Below, in pieces: positions 1 through 9,849 of a stretch of 64,000 nucleotides of DNA. The stretch is from Brachionus plicatilis (taxonomy: Eukaryota; Rotifera; Eurotatoria; Ploima; Brachionidae), in the NCBI GenBank assembly GCA_010279815.1, contig QEOQ01000435.1, forward strand, positions 48,073 through 112,072, read 5' to 3'. Each line of letters starts with the position of its first letter. Positions within the stretch are counted from its first letter, which is position 1. Below the pieces are notes generated by a model, which was not told the DNA's origin, made no database searches, and worked only from the letters and a program-made list of their open reading frames with translations. The position numbers and the translations under genes were made by a program.

Positions 1-640
1 CATTTCTTATGTCAATTTTTGTTAAATCGCTAGCAACTAAAATATTTGAACTTGGTATATATTCAATACATGAAAGATGTGTTACCAACTTCTTTGTACA
101 CAAAACATTCAATAATATATGTTCTTCAACATTGGCTATAATTTCGACCAAACGCAACTTTTTATCTTCACCTGTAGATACAAAAAGTATTTGATTGTCT
201 CTAGTCAAATTTACAATATTGTATATTGATCTATCGTGAAGATTAAAATTAAATATATGACCAATTCCGTCGGTTTGTTCTGTTGTTCTTGAAGCTATAT
301 TAATTGTTCCATTGTTCATTCCAAAAATTGACAATGAATAATCAAGATTGGTAATACACCTATCAAGTGTTATCATACACACTGCTTTTGGTATTGATGG
401 TAATGAGTAAAGAGTAGCTACACTGTCAAAATTAATTTTTGACACCAAATATGGATCTTGACAAGTCAAATTACCATTACATTTATTACAAACAAATATT
501 TTTTTTTGTAAACAACACGACTTGTGTACAATTAATTTACATTTACTACATGTAGCAAATGAAGATACAAAATTTTTTTTAAATTTGTTATTTTGTAGTG
601 GCTCATTGTCTTTACACAAAAAACAAGACAGAGAAGGCAT
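1..640 (-). CDS. Zinc-finger plus beta-propeller protein, 3' end beyond window
   Basis: This reading frame opens at an ATG at 640 and runs uninterrupted off the left edge, giving about 213 residues. The first 60 residues hold paired cysteines (CFLC, then CSKCKLIVHKSC, then CNKCNGNLTC), which looks like a small cross-brace zinc domain of the PHD/C1/RING class. After that come beta-rich segments of the kind SIFGMNNGTINIAS and ILFVSTGEDKKLRLVEI, matching degenerate WD40 blades. It is divergent from the glutaredoxin gene, with 59 bp between the two starts. A zinc domain joined to a propeller also occurs in the RING protein at 47445-48788, but the order differs. The function is unknown; scaffold or ubiquitin-related roles are guesses. 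Confidence 0.75.
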   Translation of the reverse strand, partial: MPSLSCFLCKDNEPLQNNKFKKNFVSSFATCSKCKLIVHKSCCLQKKIFVCNKCNGNLTCQDPYLVSKINFDSVATLYSLPSIPKAVCMITLDRCITNLDYSLSIFGMNNGTINIASRTTEQTDGIGHIFNFNLHDRSIYNIVNLTRDNQILFVSTGEDKKLRLVEIIANVEEHILLNVLCTKKLVTHLSCIEYIPSSNILVASDLTKIDIRN

Positions 641-699
641 GTTTAGTTTCTAAATAAAATATAATTTTATATCATTCTATTTATATATTACAAAATATA

Positions 700-1005
700 A
701 TGTATTTTGTTTACGCAAAAAAAAACTGTGGTTACAGTATTAACGCAATAACATTACTAAATTCATTAAATTTACAGTTTAAAATTGAATGGATCGAAAC
801 ACTAAATAGTTTGGTTGAATTTAAAAATTTACAAAAAAAATTTAATCATTACACTTTTCCATTAATTGTATATAAACAAAAATCATCAATTAAATTTGTA
901 GGAGGTTACAACGAATTGAATGAACTGTTACTATCAAACAAAAAAGCAATGGGAATACAACAAACTTCAAATTTATTACAAATTCATCAAATTACACTAA
1001 CTTGA
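700..1005 (+). CDS. Glutaredoxin-like protein (CxxS type)
   Basis: A 101-residue protein of glutaredoxin size. It has the thioredoxin-fold signature: an N-terminal strand leading to NCGYS at about residues 9-13 in the active-site position, then TFPLIVY (cis-proline loop) near residue 53, and GGYNEL near residue 68, which matches the GGxxEL glutathione-binding end of glutaredoxins. The active site is C-G-Y-S rather than CPYC, so it is monothiol-like. The gene lies just upstream of RNR1, where a glutaredoxin could supply reducing power for deoxyribonucleotide synthesis. That role is inference from position. The last 18 residues are a tail with no recognised motif. Confidence 0.8.
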   Translation: MYFVYAKKNCGYSINAITLLNSLNLQFKIEWIETLNSLVEFKNLQKKFNHYTFPLIVYKQKSSIKFVGGYNELNELLLSNKKAMGIQQTSNLLQIHQITLT

Positions 1006-1063
1006 TTTTTAATTAAAAAGGTATAAATATTAAAAAAAAAGAGTCAATATTATTTTAAAAAAA

Positions 1064-2979
1064 ATGAACAAAATAACAAATGATTATTACAATAATAAAT
1101 TTGATGAAAAAAAGGTGGTCAATTACTTGTAAAGGAAATTATTAAAAAACAATCTTATAATGGAATTTTATCATTTCAAGATTATGTTAATTTTAATGTA
1201 AACTTAATAGGGAATAAAGATCCAACATTAATTTCTCAAATATCAACATTTATACAATCATATCAAAATAATTTTGATTTGTCATTTCAAATATTTTCAG
1301 CATCAATTTTAATTTATGAAAAGTATCTTTGTAATGAATATGAAACACCGACCTTTATGGTAGCGCGTGTTTGTTTATATCTTTGTAATGGCAATTTTGA
1401 ATTGTTTAAAGTAATGTTTGACCAAATGGTATCGAAAAATCTTTGGCTAAGTTCGTCTGTTATGTTCAATGCTGGACTAAAACTACAGTTAAGTTCTTGT
1501 TTTTTGACAAGTGTTTCAACAAAGGACCTTTTTAAAACCTGCAAATTCCTAAACGAAATCTCAAAAGATGGTGGTGGTGTATCTATTTGTATTAATGAAA
1601 TGAACACTGAATGTTACAATAACAAATTGAATTTTTTACAAGCAACAATGAATCTTGATATGCAAAATAATAAACGTAAAGCGGTGCTTGCTTGTTATAT
1701 AGACATTATAAATTACAAAATTGAAGATTTTTTAAAAGCAAAACGATGGAATGGCTATGATTGTGGAGTTGCACGTGACATGATGTATGGATTGATGATT
1801 TGCGATTTTTTTTTTGATCTTGTCGAACAAAAGCAAGATTTGTATTTGTTTGACTTGAGTAAACACAATGAATTGTGTAAATTGTATGGTAAAGAATTAA
1901 AAGAAAAATATGATGAATTGATTCAAAAAAAATGTTTTGTCAAAAAAATTAATGCATATAAACTGAGTGAATTTATTGTTTCATGTATGAAAGAATGTGG
2001 TAATCCATATATATTGTTAAAAGACAATATCAATAGATCAAATATGCAAAATATGGGTATTATAGTTAGTTCAAATTTGTGTACCGAAATTGTTCAATAT
2101 CATGATGAAAATGAATTTGCGGTTTGTAATCTTGGTGCCATAAATTTGGCAAACATGTATAATGAAAAAACAGGAGAATTTGATTGGTCAAAACTTTGTA
2201 ATACTGTTGACATTGCAATACAAACACTAAATCAAATTACAAATGTGACCGTATCAAATGTTGAAGAGGCAAATGTTGGTAATAGACGACAAAGAGCTAT
2301 AGGATTAGGTGTTTGTGGTTTTGCTGATCTGTTACAACAATTAAACTTGGACCATGATTGTTCATTCAAAACTAGAAAGTTTAATCAAAAATTATTTTTT
2401 GAAATTTATATGCAAGCTGTTTTGTCATCATTGAATTATAAAAAAAAATTTCCCAGTTGTAAAGTTGATCAATGTTGTAAATATTCTCAAGGTATTTTAC
2501 ATTTTGATTTTTTTACAAGTGACAAATTTACTCGAGAGTTTTTGAACGAACATGTAACAAGAATAGACGAGTTGCGTCAAAAACTAATTTATAACAAAGG
2601 TATTGCGAATACTTTGTTGATAGCATTAATGCCAACTGCTACATTATCAAATATATTAAATGTTTCTGAATCATTTTTACCTCGTATAAATTCTTCAATG
2701 ACAAAAACAAAAAAATCAGGAACATATGTTGTTAAAAATCCATATGGTAATGTTAAAGCATTAAAAGAATTAAATTATGATGATATTGTTCAATTGTCAA
2801 TTGATAGACAGCCATTTATTGATCAATCACAATCGTTAAATTTACACTATGGTTCTGAATTTAATGTTGAAAAATTTGTTATGCTTCGAAAATTAAAAAC
2901 AGGATCATATTATTTTAACAATACAAGTGGAAATAATAATGTGCAAATCGATAAAGAATGTTTATCTTGTACCTTGTAA
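1064..2979 (+). CDS. Ribonucleotide reductase large subunit (class I R1), frame break near the 5' end
   Basis: Catalyses NDP to dNDP reduction with an R2 partner not seen here. Visible R1 landmarks are SSCFL (first catalytic Cys), SNLCTEI (active-site N-x-C-x-E), CNLGAINL (second redox Cys), MPTATLSNILNVSESFLP (the MPTA phosphate-binding segment) and a C-terminal CLSC tail. It lacks an N-terminal ATP cone, so allosteric activity control is probably absent. The ATG at 1064 opens a frame that stops after 22 codons. The R1 frame is open from 1108 without an early ATG. The two frames meet at A AAA AAG (1108-1114), either a -1 slippage heptamer or a one-base homopolymer undercall. Full length would be about 638 residues, normal for a cone-less R1. 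Confidence 0.93.
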
Positions 2980-3032
2980 ATTTTGGTTTAGTTTAATAAA
3001 ATATTTTTTAAAAAATAAATTTACAATTCAAT

Positions 3033-4352
3033 ATGTTATTTACACATTTAAATTTTCCTTTTAGTATTACTCAATTATATCCACCTTTTGACAATGGTGA
3101 TTTAAATTCTCTGTTTGAATCGAGCACCAAAACATTGAATTACTCTTATAATTCAAATAACAGGTATTATTGTAATTCCATATGTGAATTTCAATTTAAA
3201 GCACCAGAAAATAATACAACACAGCTTAAAATTACAAAAATTGGTGCTTCATGTTCAGAACCAATTGATCAAGATGTAATAAATTCTATAGGTGTTGAAT
3301 TTGATACATATGGGTTTAGGGTAAACTTTAAGTTAAATCAATTGTATGAAAATATGTTTAAAAATCAAGAAGAAAATTATAGTATATATGAAAATAATGA
3401 ATTTATGATATATAATAATTCTTGGGATAGATTTCTTAGAGAGATAGAACAAAGTGTATATTCAAGTCGTTTAGATTTTCGATTTGGAAAAAAACAATTA
3501 TTTTTCGATGAACAATATGGACCATTAAGCTTTTCTGAATTTAAAATTCAAATATATTCTGATAATCCAGTTAATTTTGAATTGAAGAAATTAAAATTCC
3601 ATTTTGAAGGTGATTTGATACATTCTAATCCCAAACAATTAACACACATTGTTATTAAAGAGTTATTAAATAAGTCTAATAATTTGGACATTATTTCAAA
3701 TATTTATTCAGGCTATTTAAAACAACCATTCGATGGAATCGGATTTAACAAATATATTTTAATACATCTTATTACTTTAAAGTCTAATTTATTATATAAT
3801 TATTTTACCAAAACAAAATCTTCAACACAAAAATTATTTGAAACCTTAAAAAAACATTATATAAAATTTCCAGAATTACAATATTACAAATTATTTGAAA
3901 AATGTATGAAATTAATTACTATTTCAAAAAGTACTTTTAAATGTTTGATGGAGACAACAAAACATATATTTTTAAAAAATAATGATGAATTTGCAATTAT
4001 TGCTCAGTATAACAGGGAATCAATTTTAATTGAGTTGCATAAATTAACAAAACTAATAACATTACCCTCTGAATTACTAAATAAAGATGTTATTGAAGGA
4101 CGAATAGTTGAAGATTATTTTAATTATTATATTTTTAGCACAATTAAAAAAAAAATTAAAATAGTAAGAAAAGATCATTTCATTGAATTTGTAAAAAAAA
4201 AAAAGTATATAAGTGTTGATGATGATGATGCTGCAGATGTTGTAGTTTTTCCAACAAATATTCAATCAAATTATAATTTTAACATCATTAACCACAACAA
4301 TATAATAGACAATTTTGATTGGAATCAACTTTATTTTTTTTACACACATTGA
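3033..4352 (+). CDS. Hypothetical protein, possibly the N-terminal part of a longer propeller protein
   Basis: A 439-residue protein that I do not recognise. The first 200 residues are beta-rich, with segments such as SICEFQFKAPENN and LKITKIGASCSEP resembling a MATH/jelly-roll style domain, but this is weak. The second half is helical. Near the C terminus there is a DDDDAAD acidic patch after a lysine-rich stretch. The frame ends at TGA 4350-4352, inside the next open frame, which is offset by -1 and continuous through the T run at 4333-4340. The two may form one protein of about 708 residues (see findings). Confidence 0.6.
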   Translation: MLFTHLNFPFSITQLYPPFDNGDLNSLFESSTKTLNYSYNSNNRYYCNSICEFQFKAPENNTTQLKITKIGASCSEPIDQDVINSIGVEFDTYGFRVNFKLNQLYENMFKNQEENYSIYENNEFMIYNNSWDRFLREIEQSVYSSRLDFRFGKKQLFFDEQYGPLSFSEFKIQIYSDNPVNFELKKLKFHFEGDLIHSNPKQLTHIVIKELLNKSNNLDIISNIYSGYLKQPFDGIGFNKYILIHLITLKSNLLYNYFTKTKSSTQKLFETLKKHYIKFPELQYYKLFEKCMKLITISKSTFKCLMETTKHIFLKNNDEFAIIAQYNRESILIELHKLTKLITLPSELLNKDVIEGRIVEDYFNYYIFSTIKKKIKIVRKDHFIEFVKKKKYISVDDDDAADVVVFPTNIQSNYNFNIINHNNIIDNFDWNQLYFFYTH

Positions 4353-4375
4353 ATAATCAAAGCAATATTTTAACC

Positions 4376-5158
4376 ATGTTGGATAAAAAAAAAATAATGT
4401 TAGTTGATTCTTCATCAAAAATTGTATTTGAACATCCAATTGATCCTAATTATTTAAATTTGACTTTTAGTAAAGATAAAATTGTATTTGTCTCATACAA
4501 CGATGAATTACATTTAATTTCAATTAGTTATATTGATGTTGAATCCAAGACTTTTGAGAATAATGTCTTTACTATTAACATGAATAATATTACAATTCAA
4601 AATTATGATGATCGTGGAGAAATAATAAGTAATGGACCAATTAATATTAATAATGAAGAATCTTTTTTTTTAAGATTTTCAAATTGTTGTACATTTATTG
4701 ACTACAATACCAACAAGTTCGTATTATTATTAGAGTGTTATATACGTTTAAATATATACAATTCTATTAGGGGTGTATTGTTAATATTTGAAAATTTTAA
4801 ACAGGTTGCATCTAAACTTTTGTTTACTCCACACGATGATGATGATATGAATACTGATCGGAAAAAAGTATCATTTTTGAAACAATGTGAAAATAAAAAA
4901 TTGCACATTAAATTTGGATCTTTATACTATTTGTTGAATTTAACAAACAATGAACTGGTTAGATTATATAAAAATGATTCTTATACAATATTAGAAGAAT
5001 TAGATTCAAACATTTTGGTTCATGTGGACAAGGATTATAAAAGTAGAAATTATAATTTAATGTTAATAGGAACATATGATGGACTTCTCACATATATTTT
5101 TGAAAATAAAATGTATTCATATAGTTCCAAATTTACAAACCAAATTAAATTGGAATAG
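4376..5158 (+). CDS. Propeller-like protein or C-terminal half of the preceding gene
   Basis: The open frame begins upstream of 4340; the first ATG in frame is at 4376. Segments such as KKKIMLVDSSSKIVFEH, KDKIVFVSYNDELHLISI and LMLIGTYDGLLTYIFENKMYSY look like successive strands of a beta-propeller without canonical WD pairs. The frame is reached from the preceding gene by a -1 shift at T TTT TTT (4334-4340), so this is probably not an independent gene. A decayed second copy of the 3' third lies at about 9850-10093. Function unknown. Confidence 0.55.
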   Translation: MLDKKKIMLVDSSSKIVFEHPIDPNYLNLTFSKDKIVFVSYNDELHLISISYIDVESKTFENNVFTINMNNITIQNYDDRGEIISNGPININNEESFFLRFSNCCTFIDYNTNKFVLLLECYIRLNIYNSIRGVLLIFENFKQVASKLLFTPHDDDDMNTDRKKVSFLKQCENKKLHIKFGSLYYLLNLTNNELVRLYKNDSYTILEELDSNILVHVDKDYKSRNYNLMLIGTYDGLLTYIFENKMYSYSSKFTNQIKLE

Positions 5159-5224
5159 ATTTTTTTTTTATTTTCGGATTTTTTTGATATAAAACTAAAG
5201 ATGGTGATTTGGTGTATAAGAAGA

Positions 5225-5300
5225 GAAAGAACTAAAAAAAAAATATTATACAATAAAAACTTTATAAATGTTATAATTTGTAACAACTAGTATATCGTTC
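5225..5300 (-). pseudogene. Remnant of the 3' end of a WD40 gene
   Basis: The stretch resembles, base for base with scattered differences, the 3' end of the propeller gene that ends at 8573 (shared core: aaaactttataaatgtt and tttgtaacaactagtatat). The flanking non-coding sequence (about 5199-5250 against 8525-8580) matches too. The interval 5159-5436 has no intact gene. Part of it, on the minus strand, could still encode a short out-of-context peptide. I read it as the trace of a segmental duplication. Confidence 0.6.
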
Positions 5301-5436
5301 ATTAAACAATATTCTATCATTTCTCCACACACACATTAGAGTTTCTTCATTGGTTTGTAAATTGAGTTTATATTTACTCTCAGACAAAAATATGATTGTA
5401 TAAAAATTATTTGTGTAAAAAAAAGAACAAAATAAA

Positions 5437-6003
5437 TTAAAAATTCCAAATCTTGATTGTTTTATCATGACTACCACTTGCCAAAGTATTTTGATCAATC
5501 AATTGAAGACATGTAATCCAATCAGTATGTCCATTCAATGTACTGACACACTTGTTATTTTGTAAATCCCAAATTTTAATTGAATTGTCATAACTACCAC
5601 TTGCCAAAGTTTTTTTATCAATTAATTGAAGACATGTAATACAATCAGTATGTCCATTCAATGTACTGATACACTTGTTAGCGGTTAGATCCCAAATTTT
5701 AATTGAATTGTCAACACTACCACTTGCAAATGTTTTTTGATCAATTACTTCTAAAGATATAACCAAATCAGTATGACCATTTAAAGTGAATATATGTTTA
5801 AATTCAAATGTTCGTGAATTACTATCATCCAATAGAGAATCTGTGACGTCGTCAAATTTATTTATAATCTTTTCACATGGTAGATCAATTATTGAATAAT
5901 TACAATATTTTTTACTCTTATTTAACACTGATTGTGTTAGTTTTACTAGATCAACACTGTAAATATTATCATTATCATGTGTATCAATTAAAATTCTTTT
6001 CAT
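5437..6003 (-). CDS. WD40-repeat protein, shortened paralog (188 aa)
   Basis: Starts with MKRILIDTHDNDNIYSVDL, almost identical to the start of its neighbour at 6063-7130. It keeps the shared 75-residue N-terminal segment, then only three WD40 blades (LNGHTD...LASGSHDKTIKIWNF type) against about seven blade units in the neighbour. A TATAAATATA box lies at 6035-6044. The blades are so similar to each other and to the neighbour's that an internal deletion by recombination between repeats is likely. Three blades cannot close a propeller alone, so it may oligomerise, fold with other proteins, or be decaying. Substrate or partner unknown. Confidence 0.85.
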   Translation of the reverse strand: MKRILIDTHDNDNIYSVDLVKLTQSVLNKSKKYCNYSIIDLPCEKIINKFDDVTDSLLDDSNSRTFEFKHIFTLNGHTDLVISLEVIDQKTFASGSVDNSIKIWDLTANKCISTLNGHTDCITCLQLIDKKTLASGSYDNSIKIWDLQNNKCVSTLNGHTDWITCLQLIDQNTLASGSHDKTIKIWNF

Positions 6004-6034
6004 TTTTTTATTAAATTTTATTAAAAAATCGCTC

Positions 6035-6044
6035 TATATTTATA
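6035..6044 (-). promoter_or_regulatory. TATA box (TATAAATATA)
   Basis: Lies 32-41 nt upstream of the WD40 gene ATG at 6003. Confidence 0.65.
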
Positions 6045-6062
6045 CACAATAACATTTATAAT

Positions 6063-7130
6063 TTAAAAATTCCAAATCTTGAAGGTACTATCATAATTAC
6101 AACAACTTGTCAAAATATTTTGATCAATTACTTGAAGTGCATTAATCCAGTTACCATGTCCACAATGGGTTTTAATACACTTGTTATTTTGTAAATCCCA
6201 TATCTTGATTTCACCCCACCCATTACCACTTGCCATATATCTTTGATTAATCGTTTGAATACAATTGACAGAATATGAATCTTCAAGTGTACATAGACAC
6301 TTGTTAGTTTTTAAATCCCAAATTTTAATTGTTTTGTCACAACTACCACTTGCCAAAGTATTTTGATCAATCAATTGAAGACATATAATCCAATTGTTAT
6401 GTCCTTTTAACATACTAATACACTTGTTAGTGGTTAGATCCCAAATCTTGACCGTTTTGTCGTCACTACCACTTGCCAGAGTATTCTGATCAATCAATTG
6501 AAGACATTTAATCCAATCGGTATGTCCCTTTAGATTACTAATGCAACTGTTAGTTTTCAAATCCCAAATTTTGATTATCTTATCTCTACCACCATTTGCC
6601 AGAGTATTCAAATCAATCATTTGAAGACATTTAAACCAATAAGAATGAGTATCCAGTGTAGTAGTACACTTGTTAGTTTTCAAATCCCAAATTTTAATTG
6701 TATTATCTAAACTACCACTTGCCAATGTATTTTGATCAATCATTTCAAGAGACATAACACCACGGTTTGTATTGTTATCTAATGTACTAATACACTTGTT
6801 TGTTTTCAAATCCCAAATTTTAATTGTACGATCATCACTACCGCTTGCCAATGTTTTTTGATCAATTAGTTGTAGACATTTGACATAATCAGTATGACCT
6901 TTAAGAGTGACTATATGATTAAATTCAAATGTTCGTGAATTAATATCATCCAATATAGAATCTGTGACGTCGTCAAATTTATTTATAATCTTTTCACTTC
7001 CACATGGTAGATCGACTATTGAATATTTAGAATATTTCTTACTTTTATTTAACACTGATTGTGTTAGTTTTACTAGATCAACACTGTAAATATTATCATT
7101 AACATGCGTATCAATTAAAATTCTTTTCAT
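6063..7130 (-). CDS. WD40-repeat protein (355 aa)
   Basis: Contains the conserved 75-residue N-terminal segment shared with both neighbours, followed by about seven WD40 blades with GH...D...IKIWD signatures (for example LASGSDDRTIKIWDLKT), enough for a full seven-bladed propeller. I start it at the ATG at 7130 (MKRILIDTH), because the paralog starts there and a TATAAATATA box lies at 7167-7176. The 18 codons upstream would overlap that box. WD40 propellers are protein-interaction platforms, often substrate receptors in ubiquitin ligases. No such partner link is shown by the sequence itself. Confidence 0.92.
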   Translation of the reverse strand: MKRILIDTHVNDNIYSVDLVKLTQSVLNKSKKYSKYSIVDLPCGSEKIINKFDDVTDSILDDINSRTFEFNHIVTLKGHTDYVKCLQLIDQKTLASGSDDRTIKIWDLKTNKCISTLDNNTNRGVMSLEMIDQNTLASGSLDNTIKIWDLKTNKCTTTLDTHSYWFKCLQMIDLNTLANGGRDKIIKIWDLKTNSCISNLKGHTDWIKCLQLIDQNTLASGSDDKTVKIWDLTTNKCISMLKGHNNWIICLQLIDQNTLASGSCDKTIKIWDLKTNKCLCTLEDSYSVNCIQTINQRYMASGNGWGEIKIWDLQNNKCIKTHCGHGNWINALQVIDQNILTSCCNYDSTFKIWNF

Positions 7131-7166
7131 TTTTTTATTAAATTTTATTTTTAAAAAAACCCATTC

Positions 7167-7176
7167 TATATTTATA
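7167..7176 (-). promoter_or_regulatory. TATA box (TATAAATATA)
   Basis: Lies 37-46 nt upstream of the ATG at 7130, which decides that start over the longer frame. Confidence 0.68.
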
Positions 7177-7213
7177 ACAAACACACATCATCAAAAAATA
7201 AATAAAATTCTAT

Positions 7214-8281
7214 TTAAAAATTCCAAATCTTGATTTTTTTATCATCAGCAGCACTTGCCAGCGTACAATTATCAATTAATAATAATGTGGTAATTGGACC
7301 AAGTTCATGTGCATTAAATGATTTGATATACTTGCATTCTTGTAGATCCCAAATATCAATCTTTCCAAAACTTGTACCACTTGCCAAATATCTTGAACTA
7401 ATTAATTGAAAACACCAAGTATGAAAATTTGCCGTAAGAATACATGTGCATTTGTTAGTTTTCAAATCCCAAATCTTTAGTTCATCTAAACTACAACTTG
7501 CCAAAGTATTTTGATCGATCCTCTGAATACAACCAATATAGTTTACATGTCCTTCTAAAGTACTAGTACACGTATTAGTATTCAGGTCCCAAATTTTGAT
7601 TTTTCCATTAAAACAACCACATGCTAAAGTATATTGATCAACCAATTCCAAATGTTCTACTCCGTGTTCATGCTCAAAAGTATAAACACACTCTTTGGTT
7701 TGTAAATTCCAAATTTTAATTGATCCATCTTTACTAGCACTTGCAAGAGTATTTTGATCAATTAATTGAAGACACTCGACATCGTTTGTATGCCCTTTTA
7801 ATACATTAGTACACTTATTACTTTTTAGATCCCAAATCTTGATTAATTGGTCATTACCACAACTAACTAATGTATTTTTATCGATTAATTTAATACATTT
7901 AATCCATTTATCATGACCGTTTATAGTATTTGTACATTTGGCACTTTTTAGATCCCAAATTTTAATTGTACAATCATCACTACAACTAACTAATGTATTT
8001 TTATCAATTAATTCTAGCTTTCTTATCCTATCATTATGACCATTAAGAGTACTTTTATGTTTAAGATCAAACGTTTGAAAAGTACTTTCGTTTATAATAT
8101 TATCTGTTACATCATCAAATTTATCGATAATTTTTCCCAATTTACTTGGTAAATCAACTACTGAATAATTGCAAAATTTCTTTGATTTACTCAACACTGA
8201 TGTTGTTATTTTTGTTAAATCTACTCTATAAACATTTGTATCGTTACAATCATCATTAACAATTAACAAACTTCGTTTCAT
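7214..8281 (-). CDS. WD40-repeat protein (355 aa)
   Basis: The third member of the tandem minus-strand WD40 group. It has the same N-terminal segment (VDLTKITTSVLSKSKKFCNYSVVDLP) followed by about seven blades ending in IKIWDL or IKIWNF. I prefer the ATG at 8281 (MKRSLLI) over the one nine bases upstream, because it aligns with the paralogs and sits 37 nt from a TATAAATATA box at 8318-8327. It is more diverged from the other two than they are from each other, so it probably represents an older duplication. Confidence 0.9.
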   Translation of the reverse strand: MKRSLLIVNDDCNDTNVYRVDLTKITTSVLSKSKKFCNYSVVDLPSKLGKIIDKFDDVTDNIINESTFQTFDLKHKSTLNGHNDRIRKLELIDKNTLVSCSDDCTIKIWDLKSAKCTNTINGHDKWIKCIKLIDKNTLVSCGNDQLIKIWDLKSNKCTNVLKGHTNDVECLQLIDQNTLASASKDGSIKIWNLQTKECVYTFEHEHGVEHLELVDQYTLACGCFNGKIKIWDLNTNTCTSTLEGHVNYIGCIQRIDQNTLASCSLDELKIWDLKTNKCTCILTANFHTWCFQLISSRYLASGTSFGKIDIWDLQECKYIKSFNAHELGPITTLLLIDNCTLASAADDKKIKIWNF

Positions 8282-8317
8282 TTTATTCAAAGTAATAAAA
8301 AAAAAAAAAAATCAAAT

Positions 8318-8327
8318 TATATTTATA
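8318..8327 (-). promoter_or_regulatory. TATA box (TATAAATATA)
   Basis: Lies 37 nt upstream of the ATG at 8281, the same spacing as in the neighbouring WD40 gene. Confidence 0.65.
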
Positions 8328-8572
8328 CACAAGCACAGCCAACTACCGATTGCTTGATAGTTTGGAATGTGTGTAAAATTTTTTATTGTGTTACTAAAGT
8401 TTGTGTTTAACATTCACATTTTACATGTCATTAAATAAACTAATTATAAAACAAACATTTTTAAAACTATTTTTCCAAAAATTAAAATTATGTTTTACTG
8501 GTAAAAAATTTAATATAGAATGAAAAATGGTGGTTTGGTGGTATATGATGAGAAAGAACTGAAAAAAAAATA

Positions 8573-9775
8573 TTATGCAATAAAAACTTTATAAATGTTA
8601 AAATTTGTAACAACTAGTATATTATTGTCAGATAAATAATGCAAATCAATTGCAATTTCATGTTCAGTGCCAAATGTTATTGTTTTTACAACATATCTTG
8701 AAATTGCTTGATCATTTGGTCCATACATTAGTTTAGCGTCATAAACATGTAATTTATTATAATATCGATTGGCACCAACTAGATGATTATTACTAAGTCT
8801 GATCAACATTGACAACTCTTTGGCATAAAGGGTACGCCATCTATAGTTACGATATCTGCGCCGTACATCTAATGTACACCAAAACCTAGTAAGGTTTTGT
8901 CTAAGACCATGTATTTGAAGTTTACCATCGTGTGTTAGATTTAAAATTGTGTCATTTCCATGAAAATTAGGATTAATATGTATAAACAAATTGAGTGTTG
9001 TCAAATCAGTAACTTTTTCGACTAACATTATCCGAATTTCTGCTTCGGATACTTGAGCTGCTGGTGCAGATCCTGTAATTAAATTACAAACATAAAAGTT
9101 TGATTTGGCTGTACCACAATAAATATTATGATTATACTTCTGAATACTTGTTATTGGATACTCGGATAATTTTAACGAGTCGATCATTTTACAAGTCTCA
9201 ATGTTGAACAAATTTAAAAATCCCTTGTCATCACCAGACACAAAAAAATTGTCAATTTGCCAAAACTCCATTGTTACCAATCCATGGGTTGAATTTGATG
9301 TAGATTGGACAATAGGCTCAACTGTTTCAATAGTTAGCTCACCACTACCACCATTAGAATAAAGTTTAGCATCAGGTTGGCCAATGATGTAATCAAGTTC
9401 TGCTTTTATCGTTTGTTCGATCCTAAACCATTTTTTCGGTCGATACAAACGTAACAATTTTAACCAAACCAATTCGTTTACAAGACACATACAAGTCGTT
9501 GTATTGATACATAACCGGAACATTTTTGACGATTCATTTAGCCTATTGAATAGTAATACATTTTGGTCATTGGCAATAAACAATTGCTCACCACTTTGGT
9601 TGTTTTGAATTGAACAAACATTACAAAAATTTGTTGTTAAAAGTTTGTGACTACTGTAATCATTGTCCAAAAGACAATAGAAACAAATATTCCCATTTAA
9701 TTTACAAACGACAATTGAATTGTCTGATTCAATTACTTTTACAATTGTAATTTTGCTATCAGATGTATAAATCAT
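8573..9775 (-). CDS. Divergent beta-propeller (WD40-like) protein
   Basis: About 400 residues with weak propeller features: FFVSGDDKGFLNLFNIETCKMIDSL, HNIYCGTAKSNFYVCNL and ILVVTNFNIYKVFIA. I place the start at the ATG at 9775, 33 nt downstream of a TATAAATA box (9808-9815). The frame is open further upstream to 10006, but that part overlaps a decayed gene copy on the other strand and is low-complexity. It resembles the propeller gene at the right edge of the window in style and blade spacing. Function unknown. Confidence 0.7.
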   Translation of the reverse strand: MIYTSDSKITIVKVIESDNSIVVCKLNGNICFYCLLDNDYSSHKLLTTNFCNVCSIQNNQSGEQLFIANDQNVLLFNRLNESSKMFRLCINTTTCMCLVNELVWLKLLRLYRPKKWFRIEQTIKAELDYIIGQPDAKLYSNGGSGELTIETVEPIVQSTSNSTHGLVTMEFWQIDNFFVSGDDKGFLNLFNIETCKMIDSLKLSEYPITSIQKYNHNIYCGTAKSNFYVCNLITGSAPAAQVSEAEIRIMLVEKVTDLTTLNLFIHINPNFHGNDTILNLTHDGKLQIHGLRQNLTRFWCTLDVRRRYRNYRWRTLYAKELSMLIRLSNNHLVGANRYYNKLHVYDAKLMYGPNDQAISRYVVKTITFGTEHEIAIDLHYLSDNNILVVTNFNIYKVFIA

Positions 9776-9807
9776 AATAATAATTGGGATTACATTAAAA
9801 CAACTCT

Positions 9808-9815
9808 TATTTATA
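9808..9815 (-). promoter_or_regulatory. TATA box (TATAAATA)
   Basis: Lies 33 nt upstream of the chosen start at 9775 and supports it. Confidence 0.5.
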
Positions 9816-9849
9816 TTGTAACTACAAATCTTGTGTTTGATATACATGA

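Noticed and set aside
1314..1607. Minus-strand ORF of 97 codons
   Set aside because: Antisense shadow of the RNR catalytic frame, which has unmistakable motifs on the other strand.
7131..7184. N-terminal extension of the 6063-7130 WD40 gene
   Set aside because: It overlaps the TATA box and is absent in the two paralogs.
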